Shown here piece by piece: positions 33,895 through 45,539 of a DNA stretch of 50,530 nt. Numbering within the stretch: position 1 is the stretch's first letter; every line of letters starts with the position of its first letter. Source of the DNA: Lactarius indigo. Lineage: Eukaryota; Basidiomycota; Agaricomycetes; Russulales; Russulaceae. The DNA is taken from positions 1-50,530 of the forward strand of contig JAFKAC010000239.1 in the NCBI GenBank assembly GCA_025766275.1. The letters are read 5' to 3'. Below the pieces are notes generated by a model that worked only from the letters and a program-made list of their open reading frames with translations, did not search any database and was not told where the DNA came from. Made by a program: the position numbers and the translations under genes.

Positions 33895-34339
33895 ATAGAG
33901 TGGTACCCGGAAATCACATGAGGGGAGAGGAGTAGAGGTGCTTCACGAGTGTCGGATTTTATGGTTGCGGCCCCGCCTCATGTGCGCGGTTCGTCAGTCT
34001 CATGTCAGAATGTTACTTATAGTGCAAATAATGAATGTGTGTTTGGGTATTGTAACGCGCGATGTATCGTGGGCGACAAGACAGTTTTCCACTTGAGCAA
34101 ACCGGTCAGTAAGACAAGTGATGGGATATGCGAGCGACGGGAGCCCGACCTGAGCTGAGGTCGGCCTGGGCAAAAACCCTCTTCAAATATGTGTACCCGT
34201 TTAAGTAGTTTATTCCCACTGCGGCTCATATGTGCTTGTGGATTCTTGACGCCCACTGGGGACCTGGCGCTGCGAATTATTCACACGTTCTATTACTACC
34301 TGCAACGACATTTTCTGCAGAATAACAAACAAAGGCCAG
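33895..34339. other. Spacer between the SDR and DBR1 genes
   Basis: 445 bp with short unsupported frames only. Presumably the 3' flank of the SDR gene and the DBR1 promoter. No repeat or RNA gene was recognised. Confidence 0.5.
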
Positions 34340-35951
34340 ATGAAGGTTTACTTAACACATTCTGTACTCGAGAATGTCGTTCAACGGGGTACTATCTAGG
34401 TTGCCGTAGAAGGTTGCTGTCATGGGGAACTTGACGCGATTTACGGTCACATTCAGAATCTAGAAACGCAAGAGAAGTACAAAGTAGATCTGCTCCTGAT
34501 CTGCGGGGATTTCGAGGCTATCCGAGACAAACGCGACCTCCAAACAATGGCGGTGCCGCAAAAGTATAAACGCATGGGTGACTTCCACAAGTCAGTAACG
34601 AGTGATCGTCTGACACGAACAACCACGTGCGGCAAAAACTGAGCTTTCATTTCCTAGATACTATACAGGCCAAGCTACGGCGCCCGTCTTGACGATCGTC
34701 ATCGGTGGGAATCATGAGGCCTCGAACCATCTGTGGGAACTGTGAGTCCTTTTGGTGATAACTTCCTGCGTGCGAGACGTGCGTTATTGATTTGCGTTCC
34801 CACAAGTTATCATGGAGGCTGGCTAGCTCCAAATATATACTTCCTGGGCCACGCCGGGTGCGTTCAAGTGAATGGGATCCGAATCGCAGGTGCATCAGGA
34901 ATTTTCAAACAGCACGACTATCACCGTGGTGAGTATTCCCGTATATTCTCTGGCCCTCTTTGGGTAATTCTTTTTGTTGCAGGCCACTTTGAAAAACAGC
35001 CGTATGACAATTCAACAATGAGAAGTATATATCACATCCGAGAATACAACGTTCGCCGCCTAGCACTGGTGAGCATCTGTCAGTGGGGGTCTCATGGTGG
35101 CCAACCATATCCAGCTCTCGTCGCCAGATGTTTTTTTGTCTCACGATTGGCCGAGTGGCGTGGAGCAGCACGGGAACGTTAAAGACCTGCTCCGACGTAA
35201 ACCGTTCTTTCGTGGCGACATAGAGTCGAACCAACTCGGCTCGCCGCCGTTGATGAGCCTGTTACGAAACCTCAAACCTTCGTGGTGGTTCGCCGCACAC
35301 CTGCACACGCGCTTCGAAGCTCGCGTGCAGCACGATCCCCCTGGCCCTCCTGTAGTCGCGGCCAGCAATCCCGATGAAATCGCGATAGGCGACGAGGATG
35401 ATGACTTTGACGTTCCCACAGGCACCACAGCACCACAAAATCCAGACGAGATCGTACTCGAGAACGAAATCGAGACCGTTGCGCCACCGCCACCACCACC
35501 ACGCGAGACCAGGTTTCTTGCACTAGACAAGTGCCTTCCTCGCCGTCAATTCCTTGAGGCAGGCCCTTTCTTCTCTCGCCAGTTGTCGGTAGCCCTGAAG
35601 TTTCCTTTTCTCATGCAGGTCGTCGACATCCCCGCAAAGAAAGAAGGGCCACCAAGCGAGGGGCCCACGACAGTCGTACTCTCTTACGACCCTGAATGGC
35701 TTGCCATCACGCGTGCTTTCCAGCCGTACCTCTCGCGCAAACGTGAACAGGCCGCCTACCCTGACCCGGACGCTGCGCGCGATGCAGTCGCGCGTGAGTG
35801 GGACTGGGTGCAAACACATGCGCTGCCAAAGCTCGGTGCTGAGTGCCGCATCGATGCGTGCCAGAGGTTCGTGCAAGGCGTAGATGGTGCGTGGCAGCAA
35901 ACGGACGCGTTTGTGGCGCTGCTCGAAGTGGAGAACGTCGTGCGATCATAG
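34340..35951 (+). CDS. DBR1: RNA lariat debranching enzyme
   Basis: DBR1 hydrolyses the 2'-5' bond of excised intron lariats in the nucleus. Exons: 34340-34345, 34400-34590, 34658-34741, 34807-34928, 34983-35068, 35115-35951, giving 441 aa. Exon 1 is just ATG AAG; without it the conserved [20 protein letters not shown] cannot form. Metal-site motifs are all present: [44 protein letters not shown] and [11 protein letters not shown]. An acidic/Pro insertion (NPDEI twice, then six Pro) precedes [16 protein letters not shown]. In-frame 35559-35618 (60 bp) looks like a retained intron: it starts GCAGGC, ends in a T-rich tract and CATGCAG, and removing it restores the normal join to VVDIP (421 aa). 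The donor would be GC, so this is uncertain. The gene is intact. Confidence 0.95.
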
Positions 35952-36266
35952 CGGTAAATGCAGTCCTAGTCATGAGGAAGTTTCGCCCGTCGTCCTGTCT
36001 TTGTAGTGGGACGGGGACCAGAGTGGGGGTGTAAGCGAGGTGTAAGAGGTAGGATTTCGTACTAGCTACTGCCAAGACTGGCACGGAAAAATACGTTCAA
36101 TCGGAATTCGGTGGTACTTGTTGGTAATGACGTCGACCGGATCATTGACCGAATCGATCGCATGTGATTTATAGAAGTTTCTTTATGGCAATGTTCATCT
36201 TCACGGCAGCTTTTCTCCGCGCCGTTTCCCCACACAATAACTCTTTTTCTTCTCTCTTTGCCCATT
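35952..36266. other. Spacer between DBR1 and acyl-CoA dehydrogenase
   Basis: 315 bp, with a CT-rich stretch (36225-36260) immediately before the ATG at 36267, as is usual for fungal promoters. No other feature. Confidence 0.5.
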
Positions 36267-37887
36267 ATGTTGCGCACTGCTCTTGCCTCAGTCCGGTTGC
36301 CTCTTCGGTCCAAAGTTCCTTTTAGGTCTTCCACTCTACTGAGTTCGAGTGTGCCATCTTGCTGATCCACTTTGCAACAGGGCGTTCTCGATTTCCCCTA
36401 CGTGGCGCGCACCGAACTCGCTCGACGCATTTACTGAGGAAGAGGAACTCCTGCGCGAATCAGGTACGTAGCTCACTACCACTTCATAGAGATACTTCTA
36501 AGAGATGTACAGTGAGGCGCTTCGCGCAAGATGTTGTGGGACCTAAAGTCCGCGAGATGGACGAAAATGAAGGCATGGACCCCGCAATAATCAAGGGCCT
36601 TTTCGAACAGGGAGTGCGTGACTTTACCCCTAGTCGTTATATCTAGCTAACGCCCACCCAGCTCATGGGCATTGAAACGAGTGCGGATCATGGCGGCGCA
36701 GAATCCTCATTCACTTCGGCAATTATTGCGATCGAGGAACTTGCCAAAGTCGACCCGTCCGTTTCTGTCATGTGCGACGTCCACAATACGCTCGTAAATA
36801 CCGTCATCCGTAAATACGGTACCCCAGAACAACAAGAGAAATGGTTGCCAGAGCTTTCCACATCGAAGGTTTGTCGCCAATTGCATTGCTACCGTGTATG
36901 TTTGTGCTTTCCATGACCATGACACACGTATAGCTTGGCAGCTTTTGCTTGTCCGAGGCCGCGTCTGGTTCGGATGCATTTGCCCTCCAGACGCGTGCAA
37001 GGAAAGACGGAGACAACTGGATTATCAATGGCTCCAAGATGTGGATCACCAACTCGTATGAGGCTGAAGTCTTTCTTATCTTTGCCAACGCAAGTGTCGT
37101 GCTGTTATATATGCGTGGCGAATATTGCTTAGCATTATTTGACAGGTCGATCCGAGCAAAGGCTACAAGGGTATCACTTGTTTTCTTGCCACCAAGGACA
37201 TGGGCGTCCAGATTGCTAAAAAGGAGCAGAAACTCGGCATCCGTGCCAGTTCGACGTGCACCCTGAGCTTTGATGACTTGAAGGTCCCGGCTGAGAACGT
37301 CATTGGGGAAGAAGGACAAGGATATAAGATTGCCATTGAAATTCTGAACGAGGGTTCGGCGTGTCTTCTAATCCTTTCTTGTCTCTTCTCATGACAGCGC
37401 GACAGGTCGTATCGGTATCGCGGCACAGATGCTTGGCCTCGCTCAGGGTGCGTTCGACAAAGCGGTTCCACCGACGTACGAGCGCAAGCAGTTTGGTCAG
37501 GCAGTGGGTACGTTCCAGGGCATGTCTTTCCAAATCGCACAAGCTGCTATCGACATCGAGAGTGCACGGCTACTTGTCTACAATGCCACGCGGAGGAAGG
37601 AGGAAGGGCGCAGCTTCGTCAAAGAGGCAGCGATGGCGAAGTATTGGTCGAGCATTGTGGCACAACGCGTGTCGGGGCAGGCGATCGAATGGGCAGGCGG
37701 CCTTGGTTTCACGCGGGAGACCGGCATCGAGAAGTTCTGGCGTGATTCAAAGATTGTGAGTTTCAATCACCGAAGCGAAACATATTTGAGGTATCTAACA
37801 CAGTAAATTTAGGGTGCTATATACGAAGGAACGTCCAACATTCAACTACAGACTATCGCTAGGATCATCCAGAAAGAATACTCATAG
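36267..37887 (+). CDS. Short/branched-chain acyl-CoA dehydrogenase, mitochondrial
   Basis: FAD-dependent acyl-CoA dehydrogenase of branched-chain amino acid and fatty acid breakdown. It passes electrons to ETF in the mitochondrial matrix. Eight exons (36267-36325, 36381-36463, 36513-36613, 36662-36868, 36934-37089, 37146-37353, 37406-37755, 37813-37887) encode 412 aa. The first 25 residues are a basic, acid-free presequence ([19 protein letters not shown]). Blocks: [48 protein letters not shown] (FAD/substrate), [44 protein letters not shown], and the catalytic-Glu region [19 protein letters not shown]. This motif set fits ACADSB more than the medium-chain enzymes. Intron 37090-37145 has a GC donor (AAC|GCAAGT); the others are GT-AG. 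The gene is intact. Confidence 0.95.
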
Positions 37888-38558
37888 AATCGCGCATCGG
37901 TCGGGTCACCACAGTACCATCGAAATGTATTTTAGCAATATCACTTGAACACAAACACTCTACCTACATCGTTATCTTCAATCTCATCAGATTACCGTAC
38001 CTAAATCTAGCATTGCGCTCGGTGATCTAGGTTAGCTGTTGACGCGAAAGGTTCAAGGATTACGTGCACCTCGATTCAAAGGACGGTATCCTAGAGGAGC
38101 AACGAACAGAGACCATCAAAGGTCTTTTCGAAACGACGTAGTCACACAGTGTTGATCCATCAGGAATTTGGTTGTGGCAGGGGTAGCGGAGAATCCCAAT
38201 ACCAGCGGCCACCAAGCCTGGACGAGTTCCCGAAGCTGACCCCAGAAATAATTTGTCGATAACAACCCCAAAGGCTTCCTTCCGTGAAGTGTTGTATTGC
38301 AGGAATAAAGGGTAGCGCTCGAGGAGCCCACACTGTCTTCACTCCACTCTTCTTTCGGTCGTCCTAGTTTAGGCATTCATGGAAGGCTTTGAAATCCAAA
38401 TTCTGTGTCATTTGAACAGGGACTCCTGTGCTATCAGGAAGATGCATGTGTTGTACTTTATTAAGTATCGATACTGATCTTGAGTGTCGAAGTATTAAAA
38501 AAATTAATGTGCCACCCAAGCGAAGAGAAGACGCCTCACGATAAAACGCAGGAATAAA
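37888..38558. other. Convergent spacer between the dehydrogenase and carrier genes
   Basis: Mainly 3' flanking DNA of the two convergent genes. It also contains the coding-like minus-strand stretch listed at 38062-38332. AT-rich 38460-38520. Confidence 0.45.
38062..38332 (-). other. Coding-like open stretch without a start codon
   Basis: The minus frame is open for about 90 codons and has protein-like composition, e.g. LERYPLFLQYNTSRKEAFG, VVIDKLFLGSASGTRPGLVA, LRYPCHNQIPDGSTL. It begins right after ACAG, an acceptor-like site, and a stop, and ends at a TAA. No ATG or partner exon was found and I do not recognise the family. It could be an isolated relic exon or chance. Confidence 0.25.
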
Positions 38559-39887
38559 TTAAGAATATGAACCACTCTTTTGTACGTTCCTTGTCCGCAC
38601 AAATACTAAGAGAGATTCATAAACTGCCCATCCGATCGCCGAGGACAGTATTTTCCGAGAGAGGCGGAGGGAGGCGCCATCGAAGAAGCCATATATACTC
38701 CGTTCCTTTCGATACAAAAAAGATCAGACTGCTTGAAGTCGATTCGAAGAGGGGTACTAACATTCCAGACAGCCAAGACAGTTCGGGCGAGGCCATGATA
38801 TTTTTGTTCAGTTCGAACTTGCATTCTGGTCTATTTAGAGTCTGTTAATGCCAAAAAAAAAAAAGGGAAGGAGGGCGGGCAAACCTTGATGACGTCGAAA
38901 GGATGGGTCGCAAGAGTCGCGACAGTGCCAGCGGCAGCGGCAGAGCAGCTATGGAGCATCGCAGAAGTCAGAGGGGACGAAGGTGGCAACATTGACGCGG
39001 CTTCATGCTTGATGCCCTCGTAAAAGACCAGGAAAAGACCTGCGTAGGGCGCGTCGCGCAACGACGAAGCAAGGAACCCGCGAAACAGTTCCGAAGGTCC
39101 CGCGCGAGTGATTGACCGCGCAGAGGAAATCAGGGAGCTATATGCGTGTAGATTACTCTGCAAAAGGAAATTGACGGGCGTCAAAAGCGCACACTTGAAC
39201 TACGGGAAAAGGATGTGCTGACTTCATACCGCGCCTTGAGTACCGAGAATGGATTCAAAACGAAGCCGACGGCGACACGGGTGGTGGCACCAGCCAAGAG
39301 ATTTCCCGAGTTTGTGAGAACGGGAAGAACGGACGAATGTCTTTGGGGATCGCGTTTGCGGACGGCAGCGAAGAAGGGAGAGACGGCCATGAAGCCGCGG
39401 GCTTGATTCAGTCCAGTCATGTAGAGCGCAATCCCGGGAACGTTACTGCAAGCGTTTACTTCATTCGAACGAAAAAAAAATTCAATACGGTCAAGAGACG
39501 TACCGAATCAGCGTCGCAGACGTGCCACGCCAGAGACCAAGTACACCGGTGGAAGAGGAAGAGATGATTGCTCGCGCTGTGGAGCGGATAGCACCGCGTT
39601 GCCTAGAAGAGGATTAGAGCGGTGAGAGGAAAAGGAAATGTAGAGCCCACTTTGGACCAGGTGCAGCATCGCCTTGCTGAAGACGCGTTTTTATGAGGTC
39701 GACTGTAGACCGATGATGAGAAGATGTATGTCGCGTGAACGGACGGAGAGCAAATTACAAGGTTGTAAGAAGAGTGACGACGCTAGCCCGGAAAGCGCGC
39801 CTGTTTGGAATGACTCGTTTGCATAGTGAGGGAGAGAAGCAGGTCATGGTCGGTACCTGAGAATAGGTGTTGGCCGACATCGCTCAT
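38559..39887 (-). CDS. HEM25: Mitochondrial glycine carrier, SLC25A38/Hem25 type
   Basis: Inner-membrane carrier that imports glycine for the first step of haem synthesis (5-aminolevulinate formation). Eight exons (39887-39857, 39800-39759, 39702-39651, 39602-39504, 39445-39223, 39157-38885, 38830-38762, 38705-38559) join to 311 aa. The three carrier repeats each show Px[DE]xx[KR]-type text: FLQPFDLIKTRLQQG, FVLNPFSVLKARYE (degenerate, as in this family) and ATHPFDVIKTRMQV. Other marks are HLFSGALSGLASSLF at the start, LGLWRGTSATLIRNVPGIAL, FRGFLASSLRDAPYAGLFLV, and the end YGFFDGASLRLSRKILSSAI then GWAVYESL. The N-terminal exons are very short (31, 42, 52 bp). It shares a 192-bp divergent promoter with the transporter at 40080. 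The gene is intact. Confidence 0.95.
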
Positions 39888-40079
39888 TTGCGTGTACGTC
39901 AATTGAATGCTTCAAGCTGGGCTCGGGCCAGTCGCGTTGGCAGTCAACACGTGACTTATTACGCACAACTTCCATGTCCACGGCTTGAGGTTACGGTCGA
40001 CGTGGCACCCGGCACCATGCTTCGGTTCAATTTCGTGTCTCGGCCCAACTCATAGGGCTTCATCGTTTCTCTTGCACTG
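39888..40079. promoter_or_regulatory. Bidirectional promoter between HEM25 and the nucleotide-sugar transporter
   Basis: 192 bp separate the two divergent ATGs (39887 minus, 40080 plus), so both promoters must lie here or overlap the genes. No clear TATA box is visible. Confidence 0.5.
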
Positions 40080-41276
40080 ATGGCTGATTGGTTTGTTGCT
40101 TTGGGCCTCGTCTTCGGTGGGTGCTGTAGGTATGTCGTGCTTTCCAACTCACATCGTTGTGGGCTGACTCGGCACGAGCAATGCCCTCACTTTAGAACGC
40201 GTTACCTCCGAATACCCAAGGTCGGGAAGCCTTATCACTTTCTCCCAATTCCTCGTAATCTCCCTGCATGGACTTCCCAAATTCGTCACATTCACCCGCG
40301 GGCCACTCAACATTCCCGTGCCTCGTCTGCTTCCTCGCAGAATACCCCTCACACCATACCTTATACAAGTCGGACTCTTTTACACTATATCTTTGCTCAA
40401 CAATCTCGCATTTGGTTATAGCATTCCCATGCCCGTGCATATCATCTTTCGAAGCGGGGGGCTAGTTATCAGTATGCTCATGGGATGGTTAATATCGGGG
40501 AAATCGTGAGTTTTCGCTTCTCAACTTCTGAAGTCATCTTGTAACACCGAACCAGATATACCATCTCCCAAGTACTCTCGGTACTTGTCGTCACCGCTGG
40601 CGTCATTTTGACTACGCTTTCGTCTCATCAAAGCCACCAAACGGCGGATATCACCTCTTTTGATACACATCCACACCGTTATCTACAGGGAATAGCCATC
40701 CTGACTTTGGCCCTCGTTCTTTCTGGCTTCCTCGGGGTGGTCCAAGACAAGACGTACGCCTCGTACGCAAAAAGTACCTCACCAGATGCTGGAGTCAGAC
40801 GAGCTGATTCGTCTACCGAGACGAAGGCGCTCGTACTTCCGGACGTCTGGGAAGAATCTATGTTCTACCTCCATTTCCTGTCCTTGCCTGTTTTCTTTTC
40901 TGTCCGCAAAGACCTCACTATGCAGGTCAAGGAGTTTTTTGCAAGTGCAACCATGTTCCATGTCCCTCTAGTTGCTGCGCGGATGACCGTACCAGCTGTG
41001 CTGCCAGCACTGCTGGCCAATACTTTAACACAGCTCCTTTGTGTGGCAGGTGTCAACCGCCTCACCACGCGGGTCCCCGCACTAACCGTTACACTCGTTC
41101 TGGTGGTGCGCAAGGCCGTCTCCCTCGTGCTTAGTGTGCTATTGTTCGACGGTGCCAATGTCACGTGGAGCATGCTGTGGAGCGGGGCGTTTCTCGTGTT
41201 CACGGGCACCATGGCATATACGGTCAGTGGTAGGGCGCCCATCAATCATGAAGGGAGAAGAGAAAAGAAGGAATAA
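40080..41276 (+). CDS. YEA4: UAA-family nucleotide-sugar transporter (SLC35B4/Yea4 type)
   Basis: These multi-span transporters carry UDP-GlcNAc (yeast Yea4) or UDP-xylose/UDP-GlcNAc (SLC35B4) into the ER or Golgi. Three exons (40080-40129, 40179-40505, 40556-41276) encode 365 aa. Family blocks: ALGLVFGGCCSNALTLE in helix 1, GSLITFSQFLVISLHGL, LNNLAFGYSIPMPVHIIFRS followed by GGLVISM (diagnostic for the group), LALVLSGFLGVVQDKTYASY, LCVAGVNRLTTRVPALTVTL, and VVRKAVSLVLSVLLF. A hydrophilic loop of about 30 residues after TYASY is longer than usual. The C-terminus is basic (GRREKKE), as in ER-resident members. Substrate is inferred from the closest family only. The gene is intact. Confidence 0.92.
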
Positions 41277-42379
41277 ACAATATTTATGTGATGCCTACAT
41301 GCATGTACACCTACTGACCAGTACTGACCCTTTACCGAACCCTGTCTTGTCATAGTGCGATCTATAGACTGCATCATATTTTGTCTAGTACAAACCAGAA
41401 CTGTAAATAGTATTTACACCTACTGCCTTGTTTTTGAGCTTATCCCAAGACGCTGCGGTCGCGATTTCGGTTCGCGCAATTCAACCCATGGTTAGCAGGA
41501 ATCAGTTGTCATATTCGGAAAGCCTTGCGTTGCCCAAGGTCGTCCAAGCCCTGTGCGGTTGTACTATACACACCGGGGGCTCGGCACTGGCCCATCGGCA
41601 CAAGCCGTAATGCATAATGCATAATGACTAAGCGGAATGGCGTTGTGGCTTTTGACCCGGAGTCACGTACAACCTGCCGAGCCGTGCACCAAGTTCTCAA
41701 TCTACTTCTTGATTGACTATATAGATGAAATGGGACTCGACAAGCGTATTTCAGCACCCTTGTTTGCGCCACCGCCAGGCGGCCACCCAATGCTGTACAT
41801 AGCCGTGGACACAACGAAGTTGGTGAAGAACTGAAGCAGCCGGACAACATGCGGGCGATGCGGCGATCACAGTATCAGGAACGAGATACCTGTATCCCTG
41901 ATCAACTCCTTGCTCGTGGAATTGGGGTTCAGGCTCGTCGATGAGGAAGAAGGAGCTTCCCAGGCTTCTTACGGTATTGGCCTTTAGCTTCTGCTCCACA
42001 GCCGTCTCTTGTCTCCAAAGCTTCATTCCTCCCAGAGGTAGTCGAGAAACAGGCAATCCAACTTTTGGGTCTCATTCCTCTCTCTTACTGAAGCAACCAG
42101 CCCCACTCAAAGATGCCTCAATCTTCGGCGAGTTCTGGCCCTTGGTCGAAATACACCCTTCCGTGAGAGAGATTTACAAAACAAGTATCTGGTTAAGTTT
42201 GCGGTCGTTCAACATTCCACAACCCGTGACCCCCGATTTGACGATATGGTCTGTAAATGTGTCTACGCTATCCGATATCTGTCTTTGCACTGGTAATGTG
42301 ACCGTCTGACCTTTGCACCTTCGGAGTCGGTTCAACCCTGGTCCGACCAGACTAACGTTGTCTCCTGTTTCCATCCACT
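41277..42379. other. Spacer before the M20 carboxypeptidase triplication
   Basis: 1.1 kb with short open frames on both strands and no recognised family. It contains a duplicated TGCATAATGCATAATG (41610-41626). No gene is supported. Confidence 0.5.
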
Positions 42380-44733
42380 ATGGTTGACTGTGCCGAAAAA
42401 GGTTTTTTGCCGGTTACTGCATCTGTCTCAGAAAGGCGTCCTCAGAGGCAGAAATGGAGGATGCTTGGGGTTATCTCCCTACTCATCGTCCCGGTAGTAC
42501 AACTTTGTCTTACCCACCTTGGACCGTCCTTACTCGGAAAAGGGTTTGGACGCCCTCACGACGCAAAAATCTGTCCTCAAGCTGATGTCCTCTACCCGGA
42601 TCGCAATGCACTTCTCTGGGATAGTCTTGGAAAATATTTCAGTCAGGACGCATTCACTTCGAGAGCAGTGGAATGGCTCGGAGGTGCAGTGCGTGTTCCG
42701 TGAGTAACCGCGCTCCTTTCGGCATCTCGTTACTGAGTCCCCCTATGTCGGAAAAAGAACGGAATCCTACGACAACATGGACCCCATCGGCGTGGACAAG
42801 CGATGGGAGGCTTTCAGACCGTTCCACGATTATATCTTTCGATCATTTCCCCTCATGTATGTGGCAACATATCTTCGAAATTGACAGGGGAGTGGATATC
42901 ATGATCATGCACGTCTCACCAGCCACGAGACTCTAACACTTACCAAAGTCAACACATATGGACTACTCTATGAGTGGAAGGGGTCAGTCCATGGTCTCAA
43001 GCCTCTCCTCTTAGCCGCTCATCAAGGTTTGGCCACGGACCACGAAAGTCTCAAATCTCTGAGTTTAACACGTTTTGATAGACGTTGTTCCTGTCGATCC
43101 CAAGACCGTTAACCAGTGGAAATACCCACCGTATTCTGGGCATTATGATGGTATGCATTAGTCACGCCTTGGTGTGCTAGCGAACTCAAGATGGTTTTCC
43201 ATAGGCGAGGTCATCTGGGGACGAGGAAGCTCTGATGACAAGAGCGGGTTGATTGGAATACTGTATGTGTTATTCTGTCCTCTCCTGCCGTGAAAATGAG
43301 GTTAATGCCAAGCAGCTCATCTGTCGAGACTTTACTCGAGAAGAATTTCGAGCCCACCCGTACCATTGTTCTTGCACTCGGGTTTGACGAAGAGGTTGGC
43401 GGCATGCAGGTCAACAACGCTCCCTTTCTTATTCCATGACTATGGCGCGTGGTCTTGACTCTGTTCTGATAGGGTGCTCAAAGTCTGTCCCAAACATTAC
43501 TGAAAAAGTATGGCGAGGACTCTTTCGCACTCCTCGTGGACGAGGGCAGTAAGCACCAGGAAGGTGGTCATCGACAACTCACACTTATCTCGTTCGTAGG
43601 TGGGTTTTCCGAAATAGGGGGCACTGTCATTGCCGTTCCCGGCATCGCCGAGAAGGGATATATCGACGCTATGGTGACGGTCTCTACTGCTGGCGGCCAT
43701 TCTAGCATTCCGCCCCCTCATACTGTCGGGACCTCTTCTTTTCACTGCGCGATCTAATCTTTTCTCACAGAGTATTGGCGTTCTCTCGCGCCTCCTTGTC
43801 GAGTTCGAAGCCAATCCGTTCAAACCTCAGCTTGACCGCGGCACTCCCATTTACAGCAACGTGCAGTGTGTGGGACAGCACGTCAAGGAATTCCCTGCAC
43901 ACCTGAGAGCACTTATCAAGACATCTATTAATTCTGACTGGGCATTACGCAAGCTGGAGGCGGAATTGGTCAAAGACGAGACGTACAGATCGTTGATTGG
44001 TACTACACAAGCGATCGACCTCATTCAGGGTGGGGTAAAGTCGAACGCGCTGCCCGAGGAAGCTTGGGCAATCGTCAATCACCGGATTGCTACACAGAGG
44101 TTCGATCGTGAAAACCTTCCTTTTAATCGCTCTATTCATGTCGGGTTTGCAGCTCCATTACTGCGGTCCAACAGCACGACACTAATATCCTGAAGCACTT
44201 GGCAAATGATTTCAATCTCAGCTTTACTGCCTTCGGCTTGGATGTCACCCCCAAGGGTACCCACACTGCAGGCAGACTTACCTTGGAGGAGGCCTGGGAA
44301 AGTGGTTTGAAGCCAGCTCCGGTGACACCCACGGATGAAGACTCAGCTCCGTGGCGATTGTTGAGTGGGACGATCAAGGCCGCTTACAATGCTCACCGGG
44401 GTCTTGAAGGTGCTGACAATATATTCGTGAGCCCTGGAATTACGAGTGGGAACACGGGTGGGTGTATTCACTGTCCAGCTTTCAACGGAAGGTTGATGTG
44501 CGACCGCAGACACGAGGTACTACTGGAAGCTCACTCCACACATCGTACGCTATAATCACAAAAGCAAAACGGACGGTATTGCTATGCACACAGTAAACGA
44601 ACGTATGTTTTATTTTCTGTTTGGCGTCGCAGTCATTCACATCTGAGCAGGCATCCGTGCCGAAAGCTTTGTGGAGATGATCAGGTTCTTCACTACGTTG
44701 ATTCTCAACGTGGATGAAGCAACGACGTTGTAA
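42380..44733 (+). CDS. CPS1: M20 family carboxypeptidase (vacuolar Gly-X carboxypeptidase S type), copy A
   Basis: CPS1-type M20 zinc enzymes cleave C-terminal residues from Gly-X peptides in the vacuole. Twelve exons join to 584 aa without a break: 42380-42699, 42758-42856, 42923-43026, 43082-43150, 43205-43262, 43316-43409, 43473-43548, 43600-43724, 43771-44099, 44153-44457, 44510-44602, 44651-44733. A membrane anchor lies at residues 27-47 (MLGVISLLIVPVVQLCLTHL), as in CPS1, which enters the vacuole as a type II protein. Metal/catalytic motifs: LLLAAHQDVVPVDP, GRGSSDDKSG, LGFDEEV, LLVDEG, AGGHSS; the C-terminal NTDTRYYWKLTPHI and HTVNER are also kept. Exon 2 uses a weak acceptor (AAAAAG, 42757). 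Exon 6 could start 3 bp earlier. This is the only intact copy of three in tandem. Confidence 0.92.
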
Positions 44734-45539
44734 ACAGTGAGCGATGCTCGTGGTAGATTTCACTCCGCAAGAGGCTGACGCGGCTTACCTCACAACTAAG
44801 GATGTGTCTAGTCCTGAGACTGACGTCAACCAATATTGATTGTAAGTTTTGACTTGTCTCATATTTTTTGTATCTCGTCATCTATTTCGTGTCATCGCAT
44901 TTCGATTGTGTTTCCGCGCGTGCATCCCCTCGCGCGCTGTCCTACTACGCTTGTCTGAAGGACGAGCATTGCCAGTGGGTTTTCTTCTTCCCGATTTGAG
45001 CGCGCCGTCTTTCGAGCACTGTAAATGCGCTTGTAAATGCGTTACTTTGTGTTCCCATTGCCTCCATTGGTAATTGTCGTATTGAGTACTTGCTCAGGTG
45101 TAATAATTTACAAGGGCCCAAAGCCTCTGTTTTTTTTTGTTTTATTTGCGTCCTTGTACTAGGGTAAAAATTCAATGACGAGCCCGGAGTCGGAATATTA
45201 TCATGGTCTGCGCTCCTAGATCACGTGTGCCCTTGAATCCCACTCGTTCTGGCCTGTGAAATTTACACGGGTCCCAGTTACACTAGCTTACATCTATCAT
45301 AGTCCTGACCCTTTTACTCAACTATCTGCCTTGTCATATTAGGCAAGGTATGGTCTAAGATTGCATATATCTCGATACGTGTACCGATGAAGAGTTTATG
45401 GAAGGACGCTCGCGAGGAATTATGTACCAAATTAAATCGGACTGCGAACGTGATGTGGTTCGTGTCTCACGATGTCGAATAACCGATAACCGGTGCCCGC
45501 GCAGTTCGACCGGACAAACGTCTCCTGTCTTCATCCACG
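44734..45539. other. Spacer between M20 copies A and B
   Basis: Part of the about 3.1-kb tandem unit: 44850-44912 (T-rich, TTGTATCTCG, TTTCGATT.TGTTTCCGC) recurs after copy B at 48004-48081. 45438-45540 recurs before copy C at 48564-48666 (both with CTCACGATGTCGAATAACC). Otherwise no feature. Confidence 0.6.

Noticed and set aside
36326..36380. 30-bp first intron in the acyl-CoA dehydrogenase (donor at AGT|GTGCC)
   Set aside because: Too short, and the phase is wrong. The donor at 36326 gives a 55-bp intron with a CTGAT branch site and the correct frame.
41509..42056. Minus-strand frames of about 100 residues before the M20 array
   Set aside because: No family features, no splice-linked continuation and no counterpart in the other spacers.
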